Part shown: piece by piece, positions 54,858 to 63,293 of the stretch
How positions within the stretch are numbered: position 1 is the first letter of the stretch
Layout of the letters: each line of letters starts with the position of its first letter
Source: Streptomyces angustmyceticus
Lineage (GTDB): Bacteria > Actinomycetota > Actinomycetes > Streptomycetales > Streptomycetaceae
Length of the DNA stretch: 64,000 nucleotides
Assembly: GCF_019933235.1 (NCBI RefSeq)
Contig: NZ_CP082945.1
Location: forward strand, 3,410,001-3,474,000
Direction of reading: 5' to 3'
The notes under the pieces: generated by a model
Told to the model about the DNA's origin: nothing
The model's input: only the letters and a program-made list of their open reading frames with translations
Database searches by the model: none
Position numbers and translations under genes: made by a program

Positions 54858-55223
54858 TCAGTACACCAGCGCCTGGACGTCGTCCGGCATGATCTCGCTG
54901 ACGAACAGCTGGGACCCGGCGATCCCGGCCCCCTCGATCAGGTCCTTCTGCTCGATGTCGCGCCGGGCCGCGCACTGGGTGCAGACGGTGATCGCGCCGC
55001 CGCCGGCCCGGATGCCGTCGATCAGCTCCGGCAGGGGCGCCGCGTGTGGCAGCTCGAACTCCGCCGCCCGCCCCGGCAGCGCGAACCACACCGACTCCCC
55101 GGTCAGCCACAGCGACACCTCGACGCCGCTGGCCACCGCCACCGCCGCCACCGTGAACGCCTGCGAGCACCGCTCGGGCGCATCCGCACCCGCCGTCACC
55201 TTGATCACGAGCTTCTTCGCCAT
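54858..55223 (-). CDS. DsrE-family sulfur-relay-like protein
   Basis: A 121-aa protein of the DsrE/YchN fold. It starts MAKKLVIKVTAGADAPERCSQAFTVAAVAVASGVEVSLWLTGESVWF and contains ITVCTQCAARRD with a CxxC pair, and Cys19. DsrE proteins handle persulfides in sulfur relays. The neighbouring rhodanese, MoaD-like and leader-peptide genes support a sulfur role. ATG 55223 is 6 bases from TACTCT, so leaderless. Confidence 0.88.
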   Translation of the reverse strand: MAKKLVIKVTAGADAPERCSQAFTVAAVAVASGVEVSLWLTGESVWFALPGRAAEFELPHAAPLPELIDGIRAGGGAITVCTQCAARRDIEQKDLIEGAGIAGSQLFVSEIMPDDVQALVY

Positions 55224-55327
55224 GGGGCAAGAGTAGGCGCGGTGGACCTCACAGCGCCGTTGTCACCGCCGCCGACTAGACTCTCAGGCGGTCCGTTACA
55301 CCCTCACTCCGTTCAGGGAGCGCGCTC

Positions 55328-55429
55328 GTGCTTGAGGCATTCTTCACCACCCTGCTGGTTCTGGTCGCCGTCGGCGTGATCGCGTTCGCCGGTCTGACCT
55401 GGAAGAAGCTGTACCAGGGCCAGCGCTGA
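55328..55429 (+). CDS. 33-aa single-pass membrane peptide
   Basis: From GTG 55328, preceded by AGGGAGCG, a 33-codon frame gives a peptide with one strongly hydrophobic helix (FFTTLLVLVAVGVIAFAGLTW) and a basic tail KKLYQGQR. It has the in-out membrane layout of small conserved Streptomyces proteins. TAGACT at 55277-55282 may be the -10. It lies upstream of the nitrobindin-like gene in the same orientation. It is too short for usual gene callers, and its function is unknown. Confidence 0.7.
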   Translation: MLEAFFTTLLVLVAVGVIAFAGLTWKKLYQGQR

Positions 55430-55530
55430 GCCTCCCTTTCCGGCCACCGGCGGGTGGCAGGTCCCCAGCCTCGGCGGGGCGCACCGCGCGTCCCTGTCGG
55501 TTCCCCTCCACATAGATCGTCTGAGCTCTC

Positions 55531-56118
55531 ATGATCGAGATCCCGTCCGACCTGAACCCGGCCCTGGTGCCGCTCGCCTTCCTCCTCGGCAAGTGGGAGG
55601 GCGCCGGCGTCGCCGACTTCCCGGGCACCGAGAAGTGCAACTTCGGGCAGGAGGTCAGCTTCACCCACGACGGCCGCGACTTCCTGGAGTACACCTCGCA
55701 CAGTTGGGTGCTCGACGCCGAGGGCAAGAAGGTCCGCCCGCTGGAGACCGAGACCGGCTACTGGCGCATCGACGCGGACCGCAAGGTCGAGATCGTGATG
55801 TGCCGCGACCAGGGCGTGGTGGAGGTCTGGTACGGCGAGCTGGCCGACCAGAAGCCGCAGATCGACCTGGCCACCGACGCCATCGCCCGCACCGCGGCCT
55901 CCGGCCCGTACAGCGGCGGCAAGCGGCTCTACGGCTACGTCAACAGCGACCTGATGTGGGTCGGCGAGAAGGCCACCCCGGACGTCCCGCTGCGGCCGTA
56001 CATGTCGGCGCACCTGAAGAAGGTCGCCGACCTCAAGGAGTGGGCGGAGAGCCTCCCCGACGACATGCCGGACGGGGTCTCCTTCTTCCGCCCCGACGGC
56101 ACGCCCTACAACCCGTAA
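55531..56118 (+). CDS. Nitrobindin-like heme-binding beta-barrel protein
   Basis: A 195-aa ten-stranded beta-barrel of the nitrobindin (DUF1794/FABP-like) family. The hallmark GxWxGxG reads GKWEGAG at residues 20-26, followed by FGQEVSFTHDGRDFLEYTSHSW and the barrel strands up to MSAHLKKVADLKEW. Mycobacterial and plant nitrobindins bind ferric heme and NO and can isomerise peroxynitrite. A His near residue 160 (SAHLKK) may be the heme ligand. The stop is only a few bases before the cobalamin riboswitch. Confidence 0.88.
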   Translation: MIEIPSDLNPALVPLAFLLGKWEGAGVADFPGTEKCNFGQEVSFTHDGRDFLEYTSHSWVLDAEGKKVRPLETETGYWRIDADRKVEIVMCRDQGVVEVWYGELADQKPQIDLATDAIARTAASGPYSGGKRLYGYVNSDLMWVGEKATPDVPLRPYMSAHLKKVADLKEWAESLPDDMPDGVSFFRPDGTPYNP

Positions 56119-56129
56119 ACCGCCGGGAG

Positions 56130-56240
56130 GGCCCCGCCCTCCTTGCCAGCGCCCCGCGGGGGAAGCCGGTCGAAGTCCGGCGCTGACCCGCAACGGTAGG
56201 CGGAAGGCATTCCTTCCGTGAGCCCGATCGCCCGTGGTGC
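56130..56240 (+). ncRNA. Cobalamin riboswitch
   Basis: The conserved core reads GGGGGAAGCCGGT...AGTCCGGCGCTGACCCGC followed by AACGGT (about 56156-56198), matching the AdoCbl riboswitch consensus (GGGAAxxxGGTGxxAAxxCC ... GxCCCGCxACTGT). GCCAGCGCC upstream and the GGCGGAAGG...CCTTCC stem and GAGCCCGATCGCC stretch downstream complete the element. It precedes a FecCD/BtuCDF-type importer, so high cobalamin should turn this operon off. The 3' boundary is approximate. Confidence 0.9.
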
Positions 56241-56359
56241 GCTCCGCTTCCCGCACAACTCGCCGTGGACTGCGAGGGGACGCCACCCGGACCCGTGCGG
56301 TCCCGGGCCGGTCCTCGGTACGTACGGACGCGGCCCGACCCCGAGGCGGCCGACCGACC

Positions 56360-57454
56360 GTGGCGACCCCCACCGCGCACCCGACGCCCGCCGGGGCCGG
56401 CGCACCGCCGCCGCCCCGGCGGCTGCCCGTACCGCCGCTGCTCGCCGCGCTCACCGCCGTGCTGCTGGTGTCCCTGCTGTGCGGGACCGGCCTCGGCGCC
56501 GCCGGTCCGAGCTGGGCCGAGGCGCTGCGCTACGCGGGCGCCGGGCTGACCGGCGGCACGATCTCGCCCGACGAGGTCCCCGCCTACACCATCGTGTGGG
56601 AGCTGCGCCTGCCCCGGGCCGTCCTGGCAGCCGTCGTCGGCGCCGGGCTCTCCGCCATCGGCGTCGCCGTGCAGGCCCTGGTCCGCAACGCCCTCGCCGA
56701 CCCGTTCGTCCTCGGCATCTCCTCCGGCGCCGCCGTCGGCGCCAACGCCGTCCTGCTCTTCGGGGCGCTCGGTTCCCTGGGCGTCTGGGCGCTGTCGGTG
56801 TCGGCGTTCGGCTCCGCGCTGATCGCCATGGCCCTGGTCTACGCGGCCGCCCGCACCGCCCACGGCCTCACCCCGCTGCGCCTGGTGCTGACCGGCACCG
56901 CGATGTACTACGGCTTCTCCGCCGTCACCACCCTCATGGTCTTCACCGCCGACCGCGGCGAGGCGGCCCGCTCGGCGATGATGTGGCTGCTCGGGAGCCT
57001 GAGCGGGGCCGGCTGGGGCTCGCTGCCGATCGCCGCGGCCGCGGTGGCCGCGGCCCTGGTCCACCTGCTGCTCTCCGCGGGCCGGCTGAACGCGCTGGCG
57101 ATGGGCGACGAGACCGCCGCCGCCCTGGGCGTGGACCCGCACCGGCTGCGCCGCGAGCTGTTCGTCGTGGCGGCCGCCGTCACCGGCGCGGTGGTCGCGG
57201 TCAGCGGCGCGATCGGCTTCGTCGGGCTGATGGTGCCGCACGCGGCCCGGATGCTGGTGGGCGCCGGCCACGGCCGGGTGCTGGCCGTCGCGCCGCTGCT
57301 GGGAGCGGTGCTGCTGGTGTGGGTGGACCTGCTCTCGCGGGTGCTGCTGGCGCCCGTCGAACTGCCGGTGGGCGTGCTCACCGCCGTCCTCGGCGTGCCC
57401 TGCTTCGTGCTGCTGATGCGGCGGCGCGGCTACACCTTCGGGGGCGGTGCCTGA
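56360..57454 (+). CDS. btuC: Cobalamin-type ABC importer permease (FecCD/BtuC family)
   Basis: A 364-aa integral membrane protein with about ten helices, with LRLPRAVLAAVVGAGLSAIGVAVQALVRNALADPFVLGISSGAAVGANAV and the C-terminal AIGFVGLMVPHAARMLVG, both signatures of the FecCD/BtuC family. The cobalamin riboswitch upstream points to vitamin B12 or cobinamide rather than siderophore uptake. GTG 56360 was chosen since upstream sequence belongs to the riboswitch leader; its ribosome site is poor, so this start is uncertain. Its stop overlaps the ATPase start (TGATG). Confidence 0.85.
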   Translation: MATPTAHPTPAGAGAPPPPRRLPVPPLLAALTAVLLVSLLCGTGLGAAGPSWAEALRYAGAGLTGGTISPDEVPAYTIVWELRLPRAVLAAVVGAGLSAIGVAVQALVRNALADPFVLGISSGAAVGANAVLLFGALGSLGVWALSVSAFGSALIAMALVYAAARTAHGLTPLRLVLTGTAMYYGFSAVTTLMVFTADRGEAARSAMMWLLGSLSGAGWGSLPIAAAAVAAALVHLLLSAGRLNALAMGDETAAALGVDPHRLRRELFVVAAAVTGAVVAVSGAIGFVGLMVPHAARMLVGAGHGRVLAVAPLLGAVLLVWVDLLSRVLLAPVELPVGVLTAVLGVPCFVLLMRRRGYTFGGGA

Positions 57455-58293
57455 TGCGGATCGATCTCACCGGGGTGTCCGTGGAGGTGGCCGGGCGGCG
57501 GCTGGTCCACGACGTCACGCTGCGGGCCGGCAGCGGCCGGATGGTCGGCCTGGTCGGCCCCAACGGCAGCGGCAAGTCGACCCTGTTGCGCTGTGTCTAC
57601 CGGGCGCTGCGCCCGGCCGCCGGGACGGTCCGGCTGGACGGCGCCGACCTGCACGCCATGGACGCGCGCCAGGGCGCCCGGCTGCTGGCCGCGCTGCCCC
57701 AGGAGGCGGGTACGGAGTTCGACTTCACCGTGGCCGAGGTCGTCGCGATGGGGCGGCTGCCGCACCAGCGCGGCGCGGGCCGGGCGAGCGCCGAGGACAC
57801 CGCGCGGTGCGCGCGGGCGCTGGCCCGGGTCGGCGCCGGCCGCCTGGCCGGGCGCGGCTTCCTCGGCCTGTCCGGCGGCGAGAAGCAGCGGGTGCTGATC
57901 GCCCGCGCGCTGGCCCAGGGCCCGCGGGTGCTGGTCCTCGACGAGCCGACCAACCACCTCGACATCGCCCAGCAGTTGGAGGTGCTGGCGCTGGTGCGGG
58001 CCGGGGACACCGACCCGGACGCGGCGGACGGAGACGGCCGGGCCGGGGAGCCCGGGGCACGGCTGACGGTGCTCACCGCGCTGCATGACCTCAACCTGGC
58101 CGCCCGGTACTGCGACGAGCTGTACGTCCTCGCCCACGGCCGGATCGCGGCCGCGGGCCCGCCGTACGACGTCCTGACCCCCGAGCTGCTCGCCGAGGTC
58201 TTCGGCGTCCGCGCCCACCGCGTACGGCATCCCGAAACGGGCGCCGTCCAGCTGCTGTTCGACCGTCTCGCCGCCCCCGCCGCCGACTCCTGA
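57454..58293 (+). CDS. btuD: Cobalamin-type ABC importer ATPase (BtuD family)
   Basis: A 279-aa ATPase: Walker A LVGPNGSGKST, Q-loop LPQEAG, signature LSGGEKQRVLIARAL, Walker B VLVLDEPTNHLD and the switch His in LTALHDLNLAARYCDELYVLAHGRI. An acidic Asp/Gly insertion lies just before the switch region. It starts at ATG 57454, overlapping the permease stop. Confidence 0.9.
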   Translation: MRIDLTGVSVEVAGRRLVHDVTLRAGSGRMVGLVGPNGSGKSTLLRCVYRALRPAAGTVRLDGADLHAMDARQGARLLAALPQEAGTEFDFTVAEVVAMGRLPHQRGAGRASAEDTARCARALARVGAGRLAGRGFLGLSGGEKQRVLIARALAQGPRVLVLDEPTNHLDIAQQLEVLALVRAGDTDPDAADGDGRAGEPGARLTVLTALHDLNLAARYCDELYVLAHGRIAAAGPPYDVLTPELLAEVFGVRAHRVRHPETGAVQLLFDRLAAPAADS

Positions 58294-58302
58294 GGACCCC
58301 TC

Positions 58303-59340
58303 ATGCGCCGTCCCGCCGCCCCGCTCGCCGCCCTCGTCCTCGCGCTCGCCCTGACCGGCTGCGGCGCGCGGGTCTCCGACGACGGGCGCGACGCGGCCGC
58401 CCGCCGCCCCGCCGGCTCCTCGGGCCACTACCCCGTCACGGTCGGGAACTGCGGCACCCGCACCACCTACGACCGGGCGCCGCGCCGGGTGGTCACCAAC
58501 GACGTCGGCATCACCGAGATCATGTTCGCGCTGGGCCTGGCGGACCGGATGGCCGGTTACGCCATGCCCGACGACAAGGGCGACGTCGACGGTCTCCCCT
58601 GGAAGGACGCCTACGACACGGTCCCCCGGCTCTCCGAGAAGGCGCTCACCAAGGAGCTGGTCCTCGGCGCCCGCGCCGACCTGGTCTTCGCGGGCTGGAA
58701 CTACGGCTTCGGCGAGGACAGCGGCCTGACCCCCGCCGCCCTGAAGAAGCTCGGCATCGGCAGCTACGTCCTGACCGAGTCCTGCCACAACGGCACGGAC
58801 GGCGGCAGCGGCCGCGGCGTGATGCCGCCCCTGGAGGCCCTCTACACCGACCTGACGACCCTCGGGAAGATCTTCGGCGTCGAGGACCGGGCGAAGGCCC
58901 TGGTGAAGAAGTACCGGAAGCAGGTGGCCGACGCCGCCGCCAAGGCCCCCGCACCCGCCCGGCGCCCCTCCGTCTTCCTCTACGACGACGGCCGCGACAA
59001 GCCGTTCACCGCGGGCAGGTACGCCGGACCGCACGACATCATCACCAAGGCGGGCGGCGACCACCTCATGAAGGACCTCGCCGACCCCTGGACGACCGTC
59101 GGCTGGGAGACCGTCGTCGACCGCCGCCCCGACGTCATCGTGATCAACGACTACGGCGACACCTCCGCCGCGCGGAAGAAGGCGTTTCTGGAGTCCTACC
59201 CGCCGCTCGCCGGCGTCCCGGCCGTCAAGCACCACCGGATCTACGTCATGGACTACGCCGAACTCGTCGAAAGCCCCCGCAACCCCGCCGCCGTCAGCGA
59301 CCTGGCCCGCTACCTGCGCGGCGTGCGCACGGGCGGCTGA
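58303..59340 (+). CDS. btuF: Cobalamin-type ABC importer substrate-binding lipoprotein
   Basis: A 345-aa lipoprotein: signal with lipobox LTGC (Cys20), then a class III periplasmic binding protein with two lobes. RRVVTNDVGITEIMFALGLADRMAGY and DLVFAGWNYGFGEDSGLTPAALKKLGIGSYVLTESC are in the first lobe, and RRPDVIVINDYGD near the end. It ends the btuCDF-type operon 10 bp after the ATPase stop. The ligand is set mainly by the riboswitch inference: cobalamin or a corrinoid; an iron-siderophore ligand cannot be excluded. Confidence 0.88.
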   Translation: MRRPAAPLAALVLALALTGCGARVSDDGRDAAARRPAGSSGHYPVTVGNCGTRTTYDRAPRRVVTNDVGITEIMFALGLADRMAGYAMPDDKGDVDGLPWKDAYDTVPRLSEKALTKELVLGARADLVFAGWNYGFGEDSGLTPAALKKLGIGSYVLTESCHNGTDGGSGRGVMPPLEALYTDLTTLGKIFGVEDRAKALVKKYRKQVADAAAKAPAPARRPSVFLYDDGRDKPFTAGRYAGPHDIITKAGGDHLMKDLADPWTTVGWETVVDRRPDVIVINDYGDTSAARKKAFLESYPPLAGVPAVKHHRIYVMDYAELVESPRNPAAVSDLARYLRGVRTGG

Positions 59341-59388
59341 GGCGCCGGGCCCGCCCCCGCCGGCCGCCCGTCCTCCTACACTGGGCAT

Positions 59389-59826
59389 GTGGTGACCACC
59401 GACTGGCAGAGCGACCTCCGCAGGCGCGGATACCGCCTGACCCCGCAGCGTCAGCTCGTGCTGGAGGCTGTGGACAGGCTGGAGCACGCCACCCCCGACG
59501 ACATCCTCACCGAGGTACGCAAGACCGCGGGCGGGGTGAACATCTCCACGGTCTACCGGACCCTGGAACTCCTGGAGGAGCTGGGCCTGGTCAGCCATGC
59601 CCACCTCGGCCACGGCGCCCCCACCTACCACCTCGCCGACCGCCACCACCACATCCACCTGGTGTGCCGGGACTGCTCGGAGGTCATCGAGGCGGATCTG
59701 TCGGTGGCCGAGCCGTTCACGGCGCAGCTGCGCGGACAGTTCGGCTTCGAGACGGACATGAAGCACTTCGCGATCTTCGGGCGCTGTGCGGCCTGCCGGG
59801 ACAAGGCCGCCCAGGGCGAGAGCTGA
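59389..59826 (+). CDS. nur: Nickel-responsive Fur-family regulator Nur
   Basis: A 145-aa Fur-family repressor. With M1 at GTG 59389 all seven metal ligands described for S. coelicolor Nur fall in place: His33, His86, His88, His90 (M site) and His70, His72, His126 (Ni site). The winged-helix domain is RRGYRLTPQRQLVLEAVDRLEHATPDDILTEVR and the HHHIHLVCRDC segment follows. Two CxxC pairs (CRDC, CAAC) do not form the structural zinc site in Nur. Nur represses nickel uptake and the iron SOD gene and favours the nickel SOD. TACACT 6 bases before the start marks a leaderless promoter. Confidence 0.93.
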   Translation: MVTTDWQSDLRRRGYRLTPQRQLVLEAVDRLEHATPDDILTEVRKTAGGVNISTVYRTLELLEELGLVSHAHLGHGAPTYHLADRHHHIHLVCRDCSEVIEADLSVAEPFTAQLRGQFGFETDMKHFAIFGRCAACRDKAAQGES

Positions 59827-59857
59827 GGCAGCGGCGGGCGGGTCGTAGGCTGGCCCC

Positions 59858-60838
59858 ATGCTGCGACCATCACCCGCCAGCCCCCTGCTGTCGCTGCCCG
59901 GCGCCGTCCCCGCCGAGGCTCCCGACGAAGGCGTCGCCGCGCACTACGGAGACCTCTTCCGTGAACAGCGCGCCCTCGCCGACGGATCCGGCTTCGTGGA
60001 CCTCTCCCACCGCGGCGTGGTCACCGTCACCGGCCCCGAACGGCTGAGCTGGCTGCATCTGCTGCTCACCCAACACGTCAGCGACCTCGCGCCCGGCCAC
60101 GCCACCGAGGCGCTGATCCTGTCCGCGCACGGCCATATCGAGCATGCCCTCTACCTCGTCGACGACGGCGAGACGACGTGGCTGCACACCGAGCCCGGCC
60201 GGCAGGAGGCGGTGATCGCCTACCTGGAGAGCATGAAGTTCTTCTACCGGGTCGACGTCGCCGACCGCACGGACGAGATCGCCGTCGTCCACCTGCCGGC
60301 CGGCTCCATCGCCGAGGCGCCCGCCGGCGCCGTCGTCCGCGAGACCGCGCACGGCCGCGACCTGTTCCTGCCCCGCGCCGAACTGGAGGCGTTCGCCGCC
60401 GCGCACGGCCCGGCGGCCGGCGTCCTGGCGCTGGAGGCGCTGCGTGTCGAGGCCCACCGCCCCCGGCTGGGCCTGGAGACCGACCACCGCACCATCCCGC
60501 ACGAGCTGGGCTGGATCGGCACCGCCGTACACCTCCAGAAGGGCTGCTACCGCGGCCAGGAGACCGTCGCCCGGGTCCACAACCTGGGCAAGCCGCCGCG
60601 CCGCCTGGTGTTCCTGCACCTGGACGGCAGCGAGGTCCATCTGCCGCCGCACGGCACCCCCGTCCGGCTCGCCGCGGACGGCGAGGAGGGGCGGCAGCTC
60701 GGCTTCGTCACCACCTCGGTCCGCCACCACGAGCTCGGCCCGATCGCGCTGGCCCTGGTCAAGCGGAACGTGCCGGTGGACGCGCCGCTGATGGCGGGCG
60801 GCACGGCGGCGGCGCAGGAGACCGTGGTCGAGCCGTAG
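59858..60838 (+). CDS. ygfZ: YgfZ/GcvT-like tetrahydrofolate-binding protein
   Basis: A 326-aa aminomethyltransferase-like protein. The signature K-G-C-Y-x-G-Q-E is present as LQKGCYRGQETVARVHNLGKPPRRL. The N-terminal FVDLSHRGVVTVTGPERLSWLHLLLTQHVSDL and the central domain match the family. YgfZ (IBA57 in eukaryotes) supports maturation of Fe-S enzymes such as MiaB. ATG 59858 is 6 bases after TAGGCT, so it is likely leaderless. It converges with dtd. Confidence 0.93.
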   Translation: MLRPSPASPLLSLPGAVPAEAPDEGVAAHYGDLFREQRALADGSGFVDLSHRGVVTVTGPERLSWLHLLLTQHVSDLAPGHATEALILSAHGHIEHALYLVDDGETTWLHTEPGRQEAVIAYLESMKFFYRVDVADRTDEIAVVHLPAGSIAEAPAGAVVRETAHGRDLFLPRAELEAFAAAHGPAAGVLALEALRVEAHRPRLGLETDHRTIPHELGWIGTAVHLQKGCYRGQETVARVHNLGKPPRRLVFLHLDGSEVHLPPHGTPVRLAADGEEGRQLGFVTTSVRHHELGPIALALVKRNVPVDAPLMAGGTAAAQETVVEP

Positions 60839-60846
60839 GACGCCCC

Positions 60847-60873
60847 GCCCGGCGCGGCCGGCCCGCGCCGGGC
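60847..60873. terminator. Bidirectional terminator, ygfZ / dtd
   Basis: GCCCGGCGCG (60847-60856) and CGCGCCGGGC (60864-60873) form a perfect stem with a 7-nt loop between convergent genes. Confidence 0.75.
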
Positions 60874-60889
60874 TCCTCAAGGCGGCCGC

Positions 60890-61315
60890 CTACACCTCCA
60901 CCAGCACCGTGAACGGCCCGTCGTTGGTGAGCGACACCTTCATGTCCGCCCCGAAGCGGCCGGTCTCCACCTGGGCGCCCAGCGCCCGCAGCCGCGCGAC
61001 GACCTCGTCGACCAGCGGCTCGGCGACCGGCCCCGGGGCCGCGGCGTTCCAGGTGGGGCGGCGCCCCTTGCGGGCGTCACCGTAGAGAGTGAACTGGCTG
61101 ATCACCAACAGCGGTGCGGCGGTGTCCGAGCAGGACTTCTCGCCCTGCAGGATCCGCACCGACCACAGCTTGCGGGCCAGCTGCGCCGCCTTCTCAGGGG
61201 TGTCCTCGTGCGTGACCCCCACCAGCACGCACAGCCCCTCACCGACGATCTCCCCGACCGTCTCGCCCGCCACCTCGACGCGGGCACCGTCCACCCTTTG
61301 CACCACAGCTCGCAT
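60890..61315 (-). CDS. dtd: D-aminoacyl-tRNA deacylase
   Basis: A 141-aa DTD that cleaves D-amino acids from mischarged tRNAs. It starts [18 protein letters not shown], and the two conserved motifs are [19 protein letters not shown] and, at the C-terminus, [13 protein letters not shown] (family N-x-G-P-V-T; here Phe for Val). ATG 61315 was chosen over upstream starts as it matches the family start. Confidence 0.94.
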   Translation of the reverse strand: MRAVVQRVDGARVEVAGETVGEIVGEGLCVLVGVTHEDTPEKAAQLARKLWSVRILQGEKSCSDTAAPLLVISQFTLYGDARKGRRPTWNAAAPGPVAEPLVDEVVARLRALGAQVETGRFGADMKVSLTNDGPFTVLVEV

Positions 61316-61490
61316 ACCCGCCATCATGCCGGGCGGCCCCCCGCGTTCGGACAGCCGTGCCCCTACGGGGGCCGTTCGGGTGCCATGGCCCTGCAGAAGG
61401 ACCGCCCAGAGTGGCACGATGCGTGCACGTGGTGCGTTTCATGGACAACATGCCCAGGAAGCGGCACCGGACGAGGGGACGGAACGATCC

Positions 61491-62225
61491 ATGAGCACTC
61501 CCGGCGCCGGCCAGACACCCGGTCCCGTACCAACCGCCCGTACGACACCGACCGGCCGGACGACCTCCACCGCCCCCACGACAGACCCCGCGCGTGCGGC
61601 CACCGCCCCACCACCCCCCACCGCCCTGACGACGACCACGGCAGCGGCTCGCGTCGAGCCCCCCGGCACCGAGGACGGTCCCATGCCCCAGGCAGACCAG
61701 GCGCAGCGCCCCCGCCCCCCGCAGCAGCGCGAGTGCCCCCCGGACACCGCGCCCGACCTCTCCGGGCTGGGGCTGCCCGAGCTGCGGGTGGTGCGGCGCG
61801 ACTCGCAGCAGGAAGAGGCCGATCTCAGCTATCTGCGGCGGCTGTTGCAGGGCCGGATCGACATCCTGCGCGCCGAGATCGCCCGCCGGTCCGCGCAGCA
61901 CACCCCGCTGATCGACCGGCTCCCCGAGATCCTCACGGACCTGCCCTCCCGGCAGCGCTCCTCGGCCCGGCACGTCACCGTCGGCACACCGCACGGCGCG
62001 GAGTACCGCCGGCTCGCCGAGGACATGCTCGGCGAGGTGGAGCTGTCCGACCTCACCGCACGCACCGACGAGGAGCTGCAGGACGCCATGAGCCGGCTGA
62101 TCCGCCACGAACAGCAGGTGTCGCGCCGCCGTCAGGCACTGCAGCGCACCGCCGACGAGTGCAGTGCCGAAATCGCCCGAAGGTACCGTGAAGGCGAAGC
62201 GCAAGTAGACGACCTGCTGTCCTGA
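61491..62225 (+). CDS. rsiG: Anti-sigma factor RsiG (c-di-GMP-binding, WhiG-specific)
   Basis: A 244-aa protein with a Thr/Pro/Ala-rich N-terminal 90 residues and a helical C-terminal domain. The RsiG signature E(x3)S(x2)R(x3)Q(x3)D occurs twice: E109-S113-R116-Q120-D124 and E207-S211-R214-Q218-D222. In S. venezuelae these paired helices bind a c-di-GMP dimer and hold sigma WhiG inactive, blocking the switch from vegetative to spore-forming growth. Met65 (ATG 61683) is an alternative start that would remove most of the low-complexity tail. The whiG gene is not in the window. Confidence 0.93.
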   Translation: MSTPGAGQTPGPVPTARTTPTGRTTSTAPTTDPARAATAPPPPTALTTTTAAARVEPPGTEDGPMPQADQAQRPRPPQQRECPPDTAPDLSGLGLPELRVVRRDSQQEEADLSYLRRLLQGRIDILRAEIARRSAQHTPLIDRLPEILTDLPSRQRSSARHVTVGTPHGAEYRRLAEDMLGEVELSDLTARTDEELQDAMSRLIRHEQQVSRRRQALQRTADECSAEIARRYREGEAQVDDLLS

Positions 62226-62273
62226 CCGGACCACCGGCCGGGGGCGGCGGGTCACACCCCCGGAAGGCCACCG

Positions 62274-63293
62274 ATGACCTCGCCCACTCCGATATCCGCC
62301 CCGACCCCGGACGCCGCCGCGCGGCCGGGGGCCACGGATGTCGCGCCGCCCGCGGTCTCCCCCGTCCTCGCCGAGGTCGTCCGCTCCGGTTTCGTCGAGG
62401 GCCGGCACCGCGGGTCCCTGGTGGTGCTGGCGGCCGACGGCAGCGTGGAGTGGTCGCTGGGCGAGGTGGCCGCCCCGGTCTTCCCGCGGTCGACGAACAA
62501 GCCGATGCAGGCCGCGGCGGTCCTGCGGGCGGGCCTGGACCTCTCCGGCGAACGGCTGGCGCTGGCCTCCGCCAGCCACTCCGGCGAGCCCTTCCACCTC
62601 GCTCTCGTCCGGACCATGCTCGCGGAGCACGGGCTGACGGCCGAGCAGCTGCAGACGCCGGCGGACCTGCCGCTGGACCCCGAGGAGGCGGAGGCGTACC
62701 TCGCCGCGGGCCGGGTCCGCGACCGCCTCACGATGAACTGCTCGGGCAAGCACACCGCGATGCTGGCCGCCTGCGCGCGCAACGACTGGCCGCTCGCCTC
62801 GTACCTCGACCCGGCCCACCCGCTGCAGCAGCTGGTCGCCGACGGGGTGCGCACCGCGAGCGGCGAGGACGTCGCGCACGTCGGCACGGACGGCTGCGGC
62901 GCGCCGCTGCTCTCGCTCTCCCTGACCGGCCTGGCGCGCGCCTTCCGGCACTTCGTCACGGCCGCTCCCGGCACCCCCGAGCGGCGGGTGGCGGACGCGA
63001 TGCGCGCCCACCCGGAGTACGTCGCCGGCACCCGCCGCCCCGACACCTGGCTGATGCGGGCCCTCCCCGGCACCCTCGCCAAGATGGGCGCCGAGGCCGT
63101 GCAGGCCCTGGCCCTCCCCGACGGCCGCGCCCTCGCCTTCAAGATCGACGACGGCGCCACCCGCACCCTCGGCCCGGTCCTCGCCCGCACCCTGCGCCAC
63201 ATGGGCCTCGACGCCCCCGTCCTGGACCGCCTCGCCGACGCCCCGCTCTTCGGCGGCGGGGCGCGCGTGGGGGAGATCCGCGCGACGTTCTGA
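62274..63293 (+). CDS. Asparaginase (Rhizobium-etli-type, class 3)
   Basis: A 339-aa enzyme hydrolysing L-asparagine to aspartate and ammonia. The family motifs are VFPRSTNKPMQAAAVL (catalytic Ser-x-x-Lys type pair), RLTMNCSGKHTAMLAAC with its cysteine, and VGTDGCGAPLLSLSL, as in ReAII-like zinc-dependent asparaginases rather than the L-asparaginase I/II fold. A short Pro/Ala-rich N-terminal tail precedes it. It lies 48 bp after rsiG, possibly cotranscribed. Confidence 0.92.
   Translation: MTSPTPISAPTPDAAARPGATDVAPPAVSPVLAEVVRSGFVEGRHRGSLVVLAADGSVEWSLGEVAAPVFPRSTNKPMQAAAVLRAGLDLSGERLALASASHSGEPFHLALVRTMLAEHGLTAEQLQTPADLPLDPEEAEAYLAAGRVRDRLTMNCSGKHTAMLAACARNDWPLASYLDPAHPLQQLVADGVRTASGEDVAHVGTDGCGAPLLSLSLTGLARAFRHFVTAAPGTPERRVADAMRAHPEYVAGTRRPDTWLMRALPGTLAKMGAEAVQALALPDGRALAFKIDDGATRTLGPVLARTLRHMGLDAPVLDRLADAPLFGGGARVGEIRATF

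Noticed and set aside
57430..59859. An 809-codon minus-strand frame opposite btuD, btuF and nur
   Set aside because: It is antisense to three genes with strong motif support and has Gly/Val/Arg-biased composition typical of GC-rich shadow frames.
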